A DNA stretch of 42,679 bases from an uncultured Clostridiaceae bacterium (GCA_947177415.1 CAMWUK010000023.1:1-42679); one strand, 5' to 3'; positions 32,337 to 40,999 are shown, counted from the stretch's first letter. The notes: generated by a model not told the origin, from the letters alone. Made by a program: numbers and translations.

Positions 32337-32822
32337 TTATGATAAATATAATCTTGAATAGCGTTTAAATAAATCATTTGCACTTCTTTTAAGTCCTACA
32401 TAAGACTTTTTTCCTTCAAGATATTTCCAGAAGTCAAATAAAAATATATCAATGCCACACTCGATTAGATTATTCCCAATGTCACCATCTCTCCATATAA
32501 ATTTATATTTACCAAACCATAAATCAAATAATTGTCCTGCAAATAATGATAAAAAGAATAATTCATCATTATATGGTTTATAATCGGAATGCTTTTCCTC
32601 TTTGGTGTATCTTCCGTCAATTTCTTTTAACTGATTTTTAAGAGTGTTTAATACCATTTTGCAATCATCGTCATCAACAACGTCAATACCTGCCACTGGA
32701 AGAAAAAAGTCCTTTGGAATATCTGGTAAATCAAAATAGCATTTGAACTCATTCAAATAAATGCTATATGTTACCAATCCAACATTAAAACTATCCAATA
32801 ATTCCTTTAAATTGTTTTTCAT
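32337..32822 (-). CDS. Hypothetical phage protein upstream of the polymerase
   Basis: A 161-residue protein (MKNNLKELLDSFNVGLVTYS ... LFDLWFGKYKFIWRDGDIGN). GAAGGAA is 10-11 nt before the ATG chosen. Aromatic-rich, no membrane helix and no catalytic motif I recognise. Its stop codon is 12 nt before the polymerase ribosome site, so they are probably an operon; partner of the polymerase is a fair guess only. Confidence 0.55.
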   Translation of the reverse strand: MKNNLKELLDSFNVGLVTYSIYLNEFKCYFDLPDIPKDFFLPVAGIDVVDDDDCKMVLNTLKNQLKEIDGRYTKEEKHSDYKPYNDELFFLSLFAGQLFDLWFGKYKFIWRDGDIGNNLIECGIDIFLFDFWKYLEGKKSYVGLKRSANDLFKRYSRLYLS

Positions 32823-32908
32823 AATATTCATTTCCTTCAATATTTATTTCTTGTATAGTTACACTTATTGTTTCTCCAAATAATTTATAAATTTCTACAA
32901 TGAAATTT

Positions 32909-33094
32909 CTATTCTAATAATAATATTTCTTCTATACGCTTTTCGGCGATATCAAAATATTTCTTCTCCATTTCAATGCCAATAAAATGTCTGTGTAAAT
33001 TCAATGCTGCCACACCTGTTGAACCGCTCCCCATACAATTATCAAGAACAGTTTCACCTGCATCGGTATATGTTTTAATAAAGTATTCCAGCAA
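32909..33094 (-). pseudogene. DNA methyltransferase, C-terminal part
   Basis: The S-adenosylmethionine-binding part, including GETVLDNCMGSGSTGVAALN and FIGIEMEKKYFDIA, which ends at a TAG. It is in the same frame as the N-terminal part 33206-33688, with HPTQKPVELLEYFI in the interval; only a TAG at 33206-33208 separates them. Homologues of this kind (about 255 residues) are one protein. Confidence 0.7.
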
Positions 33095-33205
33095 TTCAAC
33101 AGGTTTTTGTGTAGGATGTACTTTTTTACTGTCAGTATTGAACTGGATTATAGAAATTGGATGTTTATGAGAATATTCTTTATAATTATCTTTTTCTCCA
33201 TTTCT

Positions 33206-33688
33206 CTAATTATGTAAAATATTTTTATCTGTATTTCCATAAATTTTTACATTAGCTTTTCTAACAACATCTCTTTGAGACATTTGAGGGTAATACTTCA
33301 TAGTATTACCATTTTTAACATAACACGCTTTTGCTTTACTAAAAACCATGATATTCTCATGAACTCTACCACACTGATAATTCATGAGTTGAAAATTCCA
33401 TGGTTTTTGCTTTTTCCAAATCCAATCGTATTTATATAAAGATAAATTACTTGTCCTAACCAAACTCGAAAATGGTTCTTGTCCAAATAATAGTATTGCA
33501 CCATTGTCTTTGATAATTCTTTCATATTGTTCCCACAATTTATCCAAAGGAATTCTGATATCCCATTTACAAGCAGTTGTACCATAAGGTAAATCACATA
33601 AAATCATATCTATAGATTTATCTGGAATATTTTTCATCAATTCTAAACAATCGCCTTGCCATAATTCATAATCTGTATTATTTTTCAT
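33206..33688 (-). pseudogene. DNA methyltransferase, N-terminal part interrupted by in-frame TAG
   Basis: A DNA N4-cytosine/N6-adenine methyltransferase of the beta type: the catalytic motif DLPYG at residues 32-36 and the later SAM motif GSGSTG (in the downstream part). It could protect phage DNA from host restriction or regulate transcription. The reading frame continues past the TAG, with RNGEKDNYKEYSHKHPISII and HPTQKPVELLEYF. TAG serves as an ordinary stop in other genes here, so suppression would have to be partial. GGAGGACT precedes the ATG. Confidence 0.7.
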
Positions 33689-33729
33689 AGTCCTCCTTCA
33701 CATTTTTAATTCGTTTTAACATGTTCTCA

Positions 33730-33948
33730 TCAATCCTCCATAGTCTTAATCTCATATCCAAGCCATTCCAGTAAGTCCCTCATTCCATAGAAACAATCAT
33801 AATGCCTATATTCTCCATTCGGATTTTCAATGTATTCTTCGCCATCAAATATTCCTTCACCACAGGAGGAACAATAACAAATTGGTTTCTTGGAAGTATA
33901 ATTAGGGCACCTGAAATAACAAGGGGTATTTCTGCATATCTCACACAC
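33730..33948 (-). CDS. Zinc-binding small protein
   Basis: A 72-residue protein with eight cysteines in pairs: CEIC, TPCYFRCPNY, CYCSSCGEGIFDG, and a later YDCFYG. It has the pattern of small zinc-ribbon/knuckle phage proteins. Starts with GTG overlapping the stop of the preceding gene. Function unknown, possibly DNA or RNA binding. Confidence 0.65.
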   Translation of the reverse strand: MCEICRNTPCYFRCPNYTSKKPICYCSSCGEGIFDGEEYIENPNGEYRHYDCFYGMRDLLEWLGYEIKTMED

Positions 33949-34301
33949 TAATTATCACACAGCCTTTCTCTTTCTAATTCTGTATTTCCTATATCAAAAC
34001 ATCTTGTTTCATATTCATATTTCTGGAAGTCGTCATCAAAATATCCTTGCTCAAAGGATGTAGCTACTTGTTTCAGTATCACAGAATTTATCCTGTTTCG
34101 ATTTGATTTAATCCTAATATTTTGGTAACTATTAATTGGCTTCCAATTATCAATTTGATTGTCATTTAAAAATAAATCTACAATATATTCTTGTGTTTCT
34201 TTATCGAAAGCACGAATTGCAGCAATTGTATAATCATTATGTAAGTCAATAGTTATTATGTTTTCTAAACCTTTATATTTCTTATATTCCAATCGTTCCA
34301 T
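33948..34301 (-). CDS. Hypothetical phage protein
   Basis: A 117-residue acidic protein, MERLEYKKYKGLENIITIDL, with beta-type segments in its first half; AAAGGAAAATAATTA precedes the ATG. No recognisable domain. It is coupled to the zinc-binding protein by overlap. Confidence 0.55.
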   Translation of the reverse strand: MERLEYKKYKGLENIITIDLHNDYTIAAIRAFDKETQEYIVDLFLNDNQIDNWKPINSYQNIRIKSNRNRINSVILKQVATSFEQGYFDDDFQKYEYETRCFDIGNTELERERLCDN

Positions 34302-34304
34302 TAA

Positions 34305-34508
34305 TTATTTTCCTTTCTGATAATTCTTTTTGTTGTCTCTATTTTCTGAGTTTCTTTTACATTGTTTGTCAAAGTTCATATCAGTGATAATCCTTTGAAC
34401 TATATTCCCAGGAGTATGAGAAGTATCATAATCTGAAAGATAAATCAAACCTCCAAAAGTGGAATAATTCATTTTATTGCTACTTGTTTTATAAAAATTT
34501 TCTGTCAT
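34305..34508 (-). CDS. Small hypothetical protein
   Basis: The 67-residue protein starts MTENFYKTSSNKMNYSTFGG, with AAAAGGAGAAAAT before its ATG. Basic C-terminus (KRNSENRDNKKNYQKGK). Unrecognised. Confidence 0.5.
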   Translation of the reverse strand: MTENFYKTSSNKMNYSTFGGLIYLSDYDTSHTPGNIVQRIITDMNFDKQCKRNSENRDNKKNYQKGK

Positions 34509-34628
34509 ATGTTAATATTTTCTCCTTTTCTTTTCTCAAAATTTTTATTTTAGTTATCATAAGTTGCCACACTTTCTTCCTTTATGAATTGAATAGTATT
34601 TAATATTGCAGTGTTGTGATATATATTT

Positions 34629-35420
34629 CTATATTATCCTATTGCTTTCTTCTAAAATTTCTAATTGTTTTTGAATTTCATACTTGTAATCATAATCAAC
34701 ATTAACTTTTTGATTGCCTTTTTCATCTTTTACATAGCGTCTATAATCAGCAAATACTTTTGGTGTAGTTAAAAAACCATACTTATCTTCCTGTTTTTTA
34801 TATCTAATCCGTTTACCTTCCTGGTACTTGATAATATTCATTACATCTAATATTTCTACAATCCTTGATATGTAACGTTCAGACAATCCAATATCTTCTG
34901 TAATTTTTTGGTATAGTCGATAACAGCACAATGGTTTATTAGAATTACGATTCATATTCACACGCAAGTAGGAGAGGAGTAATAAAATATAAGCTGAAGA
35001 CATTCTGGTGGTATCAATTTCAACATCCTTTAATTCTTCTTTGAAATTTAAAATTTTCTCCAATTCATCAAAGTAAATGATTCCAAAATTATCTGGTATA
35101 TCAAATTTCTCAGTATTGATTTTGATATTATAGTAATCTGTGGAGTTTTTCTTTTCTTTTGCTAATTTCTCAAAATCTGGACAGCTTTCAAAATATCCAT
35201 AGTGGGAGAGCAGTTCTAACACTTCAAGATATTTATGGTTTATCTTTCCATCATGATAATTTGGCTTTAAGTGTGACCAGTGGCAAAGTTCTGAAATACT
35301 GAATGCTACTGTATCATCCAAGGCTCTACGAGAACATAAATAAGAAAATATGATTACACGCTTATCCCCTATATCTTTGTCATAAATTATTTCTCGTGGT
35401 ATTTTTACATAGTTAGGCAA
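34629..35420 (-). CDS. Winged-helix protein, candidate replication initiator
   Basis: The 263-residue protein starts MPNYVKIPREIIYDKDIGDK. It reads as two winged-helix domains (about 1-85 with DDTVAFSISELCHWSH and 135-225 with TEDIGLSERYISRIVEIL), similar in outline to phage/plasmid replication initiators and replisome organisers. If so, it would bind an origin, possibly the repeat-rich region at 39.2-40.3 kb. Start is TTG in context GGTGATAAC. It directly follows the ORF6N antirepressor. Regulator rather than initiator is the main alternative. Confidence 0.5.
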   Translation of the reverse strand: MPNYVKIPREIIYDKDIGDKRVIIFSYLCSRRALDDTVAFSISELCHWSHLKPNYHDGKINHKYLEVLELLSHYGYFESCPDFEKLAKEKKNSTDYYNIKINTEKFDIPDNFGIIYFDELEKILNFKEELKDVEIDTTRMSSAYILLLLSYLRVNMNRNSNKPLCCYRLYQKITEDIGLSERYISRIVEILDVMNIIKYQEGKRIRYKKQEDKYGFLTTPKVFADYRRYVKDEKGNQKVNVDYDYKYEIQKQLEILEESNRII

Positions 35421-35432
35421 GTTATCACCTGC

Positions 35433-36545
35433 CTACACTACATTATTATATTGAATATAATTTACTGCTTTGATAAACAGAGCTTGCAAATCTGTATTCA
35501 GTTTAATTGCCTCAATTTTACTTTTACATTTAATTGAAGACCAATCTACACCAAATATATTCTCCATGCATTTATAAACTTTTTTATATGCTTCTAATTT
35601 ATTAGAGTCAAACTTATCTTTTGTGATAAGTTTCAATTGCTCTAAAGATTCATCAAAATTAGATGAAATTATGTATTCGTCACTGGAGCCGTATGTTTTT
35701 AATTGATTCAACATTTCAGATGCAACATCAATAAATATCTGGTACAAAATTGGAGAATTCATAATTACACTCCAAGGAGATATATCAGGTTTATCTGGAT
35801 TTTGAAAAACGTAGTTTTCTTTGCATTTGTCAATATCAATCCCACATTTCTGATTCATTAACTTATAAATCCTTGAAAACACTTTATTTTCTGAGCTATA
35901 ATCACCATACTTTTTTATTTCTAAAACAATATCATGAATTGTATCATTTTTTACTTTATATGTATTGTTCATCATGATACTATCAGATACACATTCCATA
36001 TAATCAAGGTTTATTTTTTTTAGAGTACCAAATCCTATATCAACTTTGTTTGTTATAAAGTTGGTTATTTGGTTTAGTTCATTTTTTAGTCCTATAACTT
36101 CAGATTCTAGTGTAGCAATTAATCCTGTCATTTTGGGAATAATGTCATCACGCATGGTAAAATACTCGTCAATCAATTTATCGTGGATTTCCCATGCTAA
36201 GTCGCTGTCCATAATTTTGATTAGTTTTGCATATCCACGTTCTGATAATAGATAAATATGTTCCGCTTGCTTAATTGTTTGTTTTGAATAGCCTAAAGAT
36301 AAAAGTAATTCCAACGTTCCGTTCTCATCGGAACGTTGAGCAAGATCAATAAAATCAATGTTTTCTGCAAATCTTTTTATATTATTTAAAATATTATCTC
36401 TTACATGTCCTGCTCTAACTCCATGGATCTCTGCAATAGTTTTATCACATATACATTTTTTGCCATTGCCAAATCCACCTAAAATAACGGGAATTTCCTT
36501 GTTCATAAATGTTTGTTTACCAGTTACTAAAATCTCATTCGTCAT
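35433..36545 (-). CDS. Phage antirepressor with ORF6N domain
   Basis: A 370-residue protein with an ORF6N DNA-binding domain at residues about 10-110 (AEIHGVRAGHVRDNILNNIK, SERGYAKLIKIMDSDLAW), a coiled coil (about 135-165) and a long C-terminal helical domain ending FGVDWSSIKCKSKIEAIKL. Usually a lytic-switch antirepressor. AAAGGAATAAAT precedes the ATG. It is one of three antirepressor-like genes in the window. Confidence 0.8.
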   Translation of the reverse strand: MTNEILVTGKQTFMNKEIPVILGGFGNGKKCICDKTIAEIHGVRAGHVRDNILNNIKRFAENIDFIDLAQRSDENGTLELLLSLGYSKQTIKQAEHIYLLSERGYAKLIKIMDSDLAWEIHDKLIDEYFTMRDDIIPKMTGLIATLESEVIGLKNELNQITNFITNKVDIGFGTLKKINLDYMECVSDSIMMNNTYKVKNDTIHDIVLEIKKYGDYSSENKVFSRIYKLMNQKCGIDIDKCKENYVFQNPDKPDISPWSVIMNSPILYQIFIDVASEMLNQLKTYGSSDEYIISSNFDESLEQLKLITKDKFDSNKLEAYKKVYKCMENIFGVDWSSIKCKSKIEAIKLNTDLQALFIKAVNYIQYNNVV

Positions 36546-36919
36546 ATATTTATTCCTTTCTTTTTAATTAAAATGGGTTATAGTTACATAGAACAAATTC
36601 CTCTTCTAACTTGTATTTCTACATTTTGAATAGAAAATCACCTCAATTCTTCTATAAAATAATTCAGTACATAAATTTCTCTCAAATGCGTTTAGGTCTG
36701 CTACTGAAGACCCAAATACAAATCTTTTCTTCATTTGGGTCTGCTACAGAGGTCATTTTGTGTCAGTCAATATCTAAATAGACTCATATAATCAAGAGAA
36801 GATATATACGTGATTTATTTCGCATAGCTTATAAATCACTCTTTTGACTTTTTGGTTGTTAATGGTTATTAAATAGCATTCGTAGTTATATTATCTACTT
36901 CTCTTTTTAATTTTCTTCT
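36546..36919. other. Non-coding leader between BRO-N and ORF6N genes
   Basis: Besides the paired repeat at 36695-36751 I see no gene, no tRNA and no clear terminator in this 370-nt AT-rich stretch. Confidence 0.4.
36695..36751 (-). repeat. Paired repeat hairpin upstream of ORF6N gene
   Basis: Direct repeats GGTCTGCTACTGAAG (36695-36709) and GGTCTGCTACAGAGG (36737-36751) sit on either side of an inverted pair AGACCCAAAT/ATTTGGGTCT. A related segment, CTGGCTACGGAGGTCT, occurs at 28505-28520. Lies in the leader of the ORF6N gene; function unknown. Confidence 0.5.
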
Positions 36920-37519
36920 TTATCTGTTATTGTTCTCTGTTATTGCTGTATCAAATATAGTTATGTGTTTTGTTGATGTAATTGGATCAGATTCAGATGC
37001 AATACCATATTTAATAAGATTGCTATTTATAATTTGTTCAATCATATCTCTGTATTTTGGTGTAAATTCATAAGGTTCTAATGGATAACAAGATGAAATA
37101 TTATTTTCGTAGCAATAATCAGCTTGTATCTGTTGAGTATCTATATCGTATAAATTCTCTAACTCCCAAAGGATATTCTTATATAGCTGTCCTCTTGTAA
37201 TATCAAAATATTCTTCTAATAATTTGTATTTTTTCTGCATTTTAGCAAACCAAGGATTATAAGGTTTCTTATATGTAGTTTCTATTGTTGGTTGGGATTG
37301 TGCTTGTTTTAACTCATGGATATCTTGTTGCATTATAGTCATGTTGTTGGTTAATGTGGTTATTGCTTGTGACATTGAGGTAATTGCTTCTGTAATAGGG
37401 GTTATATCTATTTGTTGGGTAGAACTTAATTCATGGTTTCTGTATTTTTCAATAATATCCCATACCCAATCCATAAATTGATTCGCTTTAGGTTTATTAC
37501 TCCAACGACATATCTCCAT
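36920..37519 (-). pseudogene. BRO-N antirepressor, C-terminal part
   Basis: In frame with 37529-37777 after a single TAA. It starts EICRWSNKPKANQFMDWVWD, the end of the BRO-N fold, followed by a coiled coil (MSQAITTLTNNMTIMQQDI) and a C-terminal domain (about 200 residues in all). AGAGG lies just before an ATG here, so it might be made separately. Confidence 0.65.
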
Positions 37520-37528
37520 AACACCTCT

Positions 37529-37777
37529 TTAGGTATAGAGTATTGTTTCATATTCTTTTCCATCAGTACTTAACAGTTTGGTAACTACTGATAATGAATC
37601 AAGTCTATTTCTATGTCTCTTATGAATCATACTCATAGACGAATCTGGATTTGTATATTCAAGTGCTAATCCAATCTGTGCTCTTGTAAGTAAAATGTCA
37701 TCATTTATATTGTGATAGAAATTACAAGATAAATCTCCAAAAGTTTCAGTTGTAATAAGTTTTAAGTTGTTTGTCAT
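37529..37777 (-). pseudogene. BRO-N antirepressor, N-terminal part ending at an in-frame TAA
   Basis: The 82-residue frame (MTNNLKLITTETFGDLSCNF, ILLTRAQIGLALEYTNPDSS, SVVTKLLSTDGKEYETILYT) is the first half of a BRO-N domain. It stops at TAA, after which the same frame continues through RGV and MEICRWSNKP, exactly where BRO-N homologues continue. GGAGATTTAATT precedes the ATG. Confidence 0.7.
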
Positions 37778-37902
37778 AATTAAATCTCCTTTTGCTTTGA
37801 TAAAAAAATCTGTTGTATTTGCTTCTGAATACTACTTCTATATTTTGTTTTTAAATATCCTAAAATTTTTATCATTATTTTTTGGTGGCAGAGTAGTAGA
37901 CA

Positions 37903-38073
37903 ATGAAAAAAATTTTAAATAATGTAAAACATACCCACCCCATCTGTACATTTGCAAATATAATTAGTTTTGGGAAGATAGCCACTATAAAGTTTTTAAA
38001 ATGGAGTGTTGAAGAGGATGTTTGGGTATTTGATATTTCTATGTTTGATGGAAGAGTGTTTATGATTTTTTGA
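37903..38073 (+). CDS. Small plus-strand ORF, doubtful
   Basis: A 56-residue frame (MKKILNNVKHTHPICTFANI...VFDISMFDGRVFMIF) with a weak GGTGG upstream and a clear terminator just after it. The minus strand also has a frame here, which runs into the terminator hairpin and seems less likely. Not recognised. Confidence 0.35.
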   Translation: MKKILNNVKHTHPICTFANIISFGKIATIKFLKWSVEEDVWVFDISMFDGRVFMIF

Positions 38074-38077
38074 GCAT

Positions 38078-38110
38078 AAAAATAAGACAGATGAGAATCT
38101 GCCTTATTGA
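38078..38110. terminator. Bidirectional terminator
   Basis: AATAAGACAGAT (38081-38092) pairs with ATCTGCCTTATT (38097-38108) with one mismatch, around a 4-nt loop, downstream of the alarmone synthetase on the minus strand and of the small plus-strand ORF. Confidence 0.75.
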
Positions 38111-38134
38111 ATAATTCTGTCATATAATTATCCA

Positions 38135-39235
38135 TTAGTTATATTTATTTATTACATTCATTATCATATCTATAAACCCAGATATATCAGCAAAATAATT
38201 TGGATATGCTGCTCGTAATTCATTAAAAGAATTGGCTGAAACAAGAACTACATTTTTATCTGTTTCATTTTCTATTTTCCCATATACTTTTGTTGCAACT
38301 TCTAATTGTGAAGATTTAAATTCCACAACACGTATTATTCTTTTGACATAATCTAATATTAACATATAATATATTTTTTTATTATTTATATTTTTTTCTG
38401 TATGGTCGATAGCTAAATTTAACCCACTTAATGTAGAAATTATATGATGTTTTGTATTTAAATGTGTTATTTCTTTTACTAATTTATATATATCATTAGA
38501 TGTATTTGGACAAATAGACATATTCTCTTGAATAGCAATTACTGAAGACACCAATGTAAAAAATCTTAGTATGCCTTTATCTCCTTGGCTGGATTTTAAA
38601 TTGCTTTTTGTATATATTCCCATCATTTCAACAGCCGTTGCCCATATATGTTGAAGTTTAGTACGAAATTGAATTTCAATAAGCATATTTTTATTATAGG
38701 TTTCTTTATTTTCGCTATGGAATTGATATACCATGTGATAAGAACGGTAACCAGATTCTTTTGGATTTTGAATATAATCATATTCCCGTTTTAATTTATG
38801 ACGGATACGAGAATTTTTATATCTATCTACAGCTTCATATACTTGGTCTATAGTATCCACGATAACCCTACAACCACCAAGATCCTGCATACGATATAAA
38901 CTCATATCTGGAAAACGCTCTATTTTGCCAGTAATAGAATCTAATCGTTTTAATCGTTGTACAACGATAGCATCCGGATTACGCAAACGGAGATTACTGC
39001 ATATTACCTGTAAAGGATAAGCATGAGCAGCTCTCCAGTTGTTAAGTATAATAAGTGCATTGTTACGTTCTTCTTTGGTTGAGAACGGATTTGCAATTAT
39101 AGAACCAGCTTTATTAATTTCTGATTTTGAATATTTGGGAATTTCCCATTGTTCTCTTTTTCTTTGTTTCATAGAATCATTCCAATCTTTTGTAATACTT
39201 TCTATGATTATATCAAAAATATCTTTTTTAGTCAT
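38135..39235 (-). CDS. CapRel-like fused alarmone-synthetase toxin-antitoxin protein
   Basis: The 366-residue protein carries a RelA/SpoT synthetase domain (about 85-220): IVQRLKRLDSITGKIERFPD, DLGGCRVIV, IQNPKESGYRSYHMVYQ and IEIQFRTKLQHIWATAVEMM. A C-terminal domain of about 150 residues follows, including VVLVSANSFNELRAAYPNYF. There is no hydrolase domain. Size and layout match the CapRel type of fused toxic small alarmone synthetases, in which the C-terminal domain restrains the toxin and senses phage capsid protein before tRNA or nucleotide pyrophosphorylation stops growth. Start is the ATG of MTKKDIFD, behind GGAGG at 8 nt; the ATG five codons earlier has none. Lies alone, next to the origin-like region. 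Confidence 0.75.
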   Translation of the reverse strand: MTKKDIFDIIIESITKDWNDSMKQRKREQWEIPKYSKSEINKAGSIIANPFSTKEERNNALIILNNWRAAHAYPLQVICSNLRLRNPDAIVVQRLKRLDSITGKIERFPDMSLYRMQDLGGCRVIVDTIDQVYEAVDRYKNSRIRHKLKREYDYIQNPKESGYRSYHMVYQFHSENKETYNKNMLIEIQFRTKLQHIWATAVEMMGIYTKSNLKSSQGDKGILRFFTLVSSVIAIQENMSICPNTSNDIYKLVKEITHLNTKHHIISTLSGLNLAIDHTEKNINNKKIYYMLILDYVKRIIRVVEFKSSQLEVATKVYGKIENETDKNVVLVSANSFNELRAAYPNYFADISGFIDMIMNVINKYN

Positions 39236-40265
39236 TAAGAATTCCTCCATTTAGTGAATAGTATTTTTTCATTTTGTTTTCAATATGCATTTTGCTATAT
39301 AATAATTATTCTACTTTTTAAATGCATTTTTATCATGTATATATGCCTAAAATATTTTATATAAGATTGTGGAGAAAAAATAAAGTTTTTGGATATAAAT
39401 TTCATTTTTTATATCTTATTTGATAAAGTGATAGGCTTTGCAAATAAAATTGATTTTGAGGTCGTTTTCTGTAGATTTACCATAATAATTTTTTTTGTTT
39501 CTTGTACAGGGTTCGGTGGAAGAGGAGATTTTTAAACTTGGATAACCTCTGAAAGTATTGATTTTATTGAATTTGTTGAGGATTTTATATTAAATTTTGG
39601 AGTGAAAATATTGAATTATTTTTTTGAAATATATAAATTTTTCGGTGAGTTCGAGAATGTGTTGATTTCATAAGGGTTTTAGAGGATTTGAGGTTGGATT
39701 TTTGAGAATTTGGAGAGTGTGAAAATGGTAAAAAGCTAGGAAAATCAAGGGTCTACCGAACCGATTACCGAACTAATTTTAGGGTAAAATTTAGATTTTG
39801 AAGTTGATGTGTGGATGGAACTGATAAGAGCTTTCTGGTGGTGGGAAACTGAGTTTAAAATGTAAACATACCCCCAGTGCAAAACACAAGAATATCAAGC
39901 ATAATCAAGTTATGAATAGTACATAACTGCAACTTTTGTGCTGGTGTAATTTGGGCAAAATACTTTAGTGCGTTAAAGTGGTGAATTGGCAAGATGTATG
40001 ATAAAGCACTTTATCACGCTAAAGCGTTCGATTTTGCGATATTACAATGATATCAATTTGATATCAAAAGTTATCCACATAAAAATGTTGATAACCCTAG
40101 ATTATATCACACCATCCAAAATAACACAAGTCTAAAATTCAAAAACACATCAAGAGCCATTTGAACAATTATTTTTTACTGGTAAATAAATCTTATAACT
40201 ATTACTCGTTTGTATAAATTCACCAGTTAATTTTTTTAGTTTTCTTCTACTGGTGAAATCTTTAG
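39236..40265. other. Gene-free, repeat-rich region; candidate origin of replication
   Basis: About 1 kb without a plausible gene. It has a perfect DnaA box TTATCCACA (40071-40079) beside GTTGATAAC, three ACCGAAC-type 7-mers (39755-39761, 39767-39773, and inverted GTTCGGT at 39511-39517), a TGATAAAGCACTTTATCA palindrome (39999-40016), TTTGATATCAAA, and three ACTGGT-RAA copies near 40178-40260. AT-rich and lying between the repressor and the alarmone toxin, it resembles a theta-type origin. No replication experiment is implied. Confidence 0.45.
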
Positions 40266-40496
40266 CTATATCTTATATTCTTTATTAGTATCAATCTTTT
40301 TCACATGTTCTATAATATCAGCAGGCTGACACTCTAACAATTCACATAAAATATCTAAATTATCAAAATTAATATATTCTTTTTTTCTAAATTTTGTCAT
40401 GGTGGCTTCTCCAAAAATTTTATCTTGTCTTAACTTGTAGCTGGTGTATCCCTTTTCTTTTAAGGCTTTCATTATATCAATTTTATATCTAATCAT
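40266..40496 (-). CDS. XRE-family repressor
   Basis: A 76-residue helix-turn-helix protein: MIRYKIDIMKALKEKGYTSY, then the recognition part KIFGEATMTKFRKKEY and LDILCELLECQPADIIEHVK typical of small Cro/CI-like (YozG-type) regulators. AAGGAGAATATAAAAA precedes its ATG. The promoter (40533-40561) overlaps operator-like dyads, so it probably represses itself and the divergent plus-strand genes. It may be the immunity repressor of this element, or belong to the plasmid-like part. Confidence 0.85.
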   Translation of the reverse strand: MIRYKIDIMKALKEKGYTSYKLRQDKIFGEATMTKFRKKEYINFDNLDILCELLECQPADIIEHVKKIDTNKEYKI

Positions 40497-40517
40497 TTTT
40501 TATATTCTCCTTAAAAA

Positions 40518-40649
40518 CACTTATAATTAGTGATTGTATTTGATAGTTTACTTTTTGTCAATGACCACTAATAATAAGTGTGCAATATACACAAAATGAA
40601 CACTTATTATTAGTGTATATTGTCAATATACAACCACTAAAAAATAGTG
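40518..40649. promoter_or_regulatory. Four 15-bp operator dyads for the XRE repressor
   Basis: CACTTATAATTAGTG (40518-40532), CACTAATAATAAGTG (40566-40580), CACTTATTATTAGTG (40601-40615) and CACTAAAAAATAGTG (40635-40649) share the form CACTWATWATWAGTG in a stretch of 132 bp between the repressor and the divergent gene. Confidence 0.8.
40533..40561 (-). promoter_or_regulatory. Repressor promoter
   Basis: TTGACA (40561-40556) and TACAAT (40538-40533) are 17 bp apart on the minus strand; one operator covers the start of transcription and another lies next to the -35. Confidence 0.8.
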
Positions 40650-40663
40650 CATAATAAATACAT

Positions 40664-40711
40664 AAGATAAAGCAAGGGTAACAAGCCCAAACTTAATCCC
40701 TTGCTTATCTT
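40664..40711 (+). promoter_or_regulatory. Leader hairpin of the small plus-strand gene
   Basis: AAGATAAAGCAAGGG (40664-40678) pairs with CCCTTGCTTATCTT (40698-40711), just before the ribosome site AGGAGG. Without a T run it may control translation. Confidence 0.5.
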
Positions 40712-40737
40712 AAATAACTAAATAGGAGGTGGTAACC

Positions 40738-40842
40738 GTGAAGGGCTATTATACAGCCTATGGTTATATGGGATATGTAGACGGCAAATACATATTATTC
40801 ACAACAGAAGCCGAATACATTGACTATGTAACCAATGGTTAA
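40738..40842 (+). CDS. 34-residue conserved-looking peptide
   Basis: GTG after AGGAGGTGGTAACC encodes VKGYYTAYGYMGYVDGKYIL, ending EYIDYVTNG. I recall very similar peptides in Lachnospiraceae mobile elements, but know no function. It is the first gene after the divergent operators, so under XRE control. A hairpin AAAGGG/CCCTTT (40846-40882) follows. Confidence 0.6.
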   Translation: MKGYYTAYGYMGYVDGKYILFTTEAEYIDYVTNG

Positions 40843-40845
40843 CCA

Positions 40846-40882
40846 AAAGGGCATTGAGATTATATCTCATGTAAGTCCCTTT
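40846..40882 (+). terminator. Hairpin after the small peptide gene
   Basis: AAAGGG...CCCTTT with an inner TGAGAT/ATCTCA stem. The T run is short, so it may be a weak terminator. Confidence 0.45.
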
Positions 40883-40936
40883 AACCTCTAAAAGTAATTA
40901 TAACATAATTAAAGCACTTTGACAACTTAATAAGGC

Positions 40937-40965
40937 TTTACACCTTTTTCGCTTTTTGCTATAAT
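40937..40965 (+). promoter_or_regulatory. Promoter of the coiled-coil gene
   Basis: TTTACA (40937-40942) and TATAAT (40960-40965) with a 17-bp spacer, 34 nt before the ATG. Confidence 0.75.
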
Positions 40966-40999
40966 GAAAATAACAAAATGAAAAAAGGCAGGTGATAGT

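Noticed and set aside
37875-38135. Minus-strand 86-residue reading frame after the alarmone toxin
   Set aside because: It runs through the terminator hairpin at 38078-38110 and has no family-like sequence; the opposite strand has a slightly better frame.
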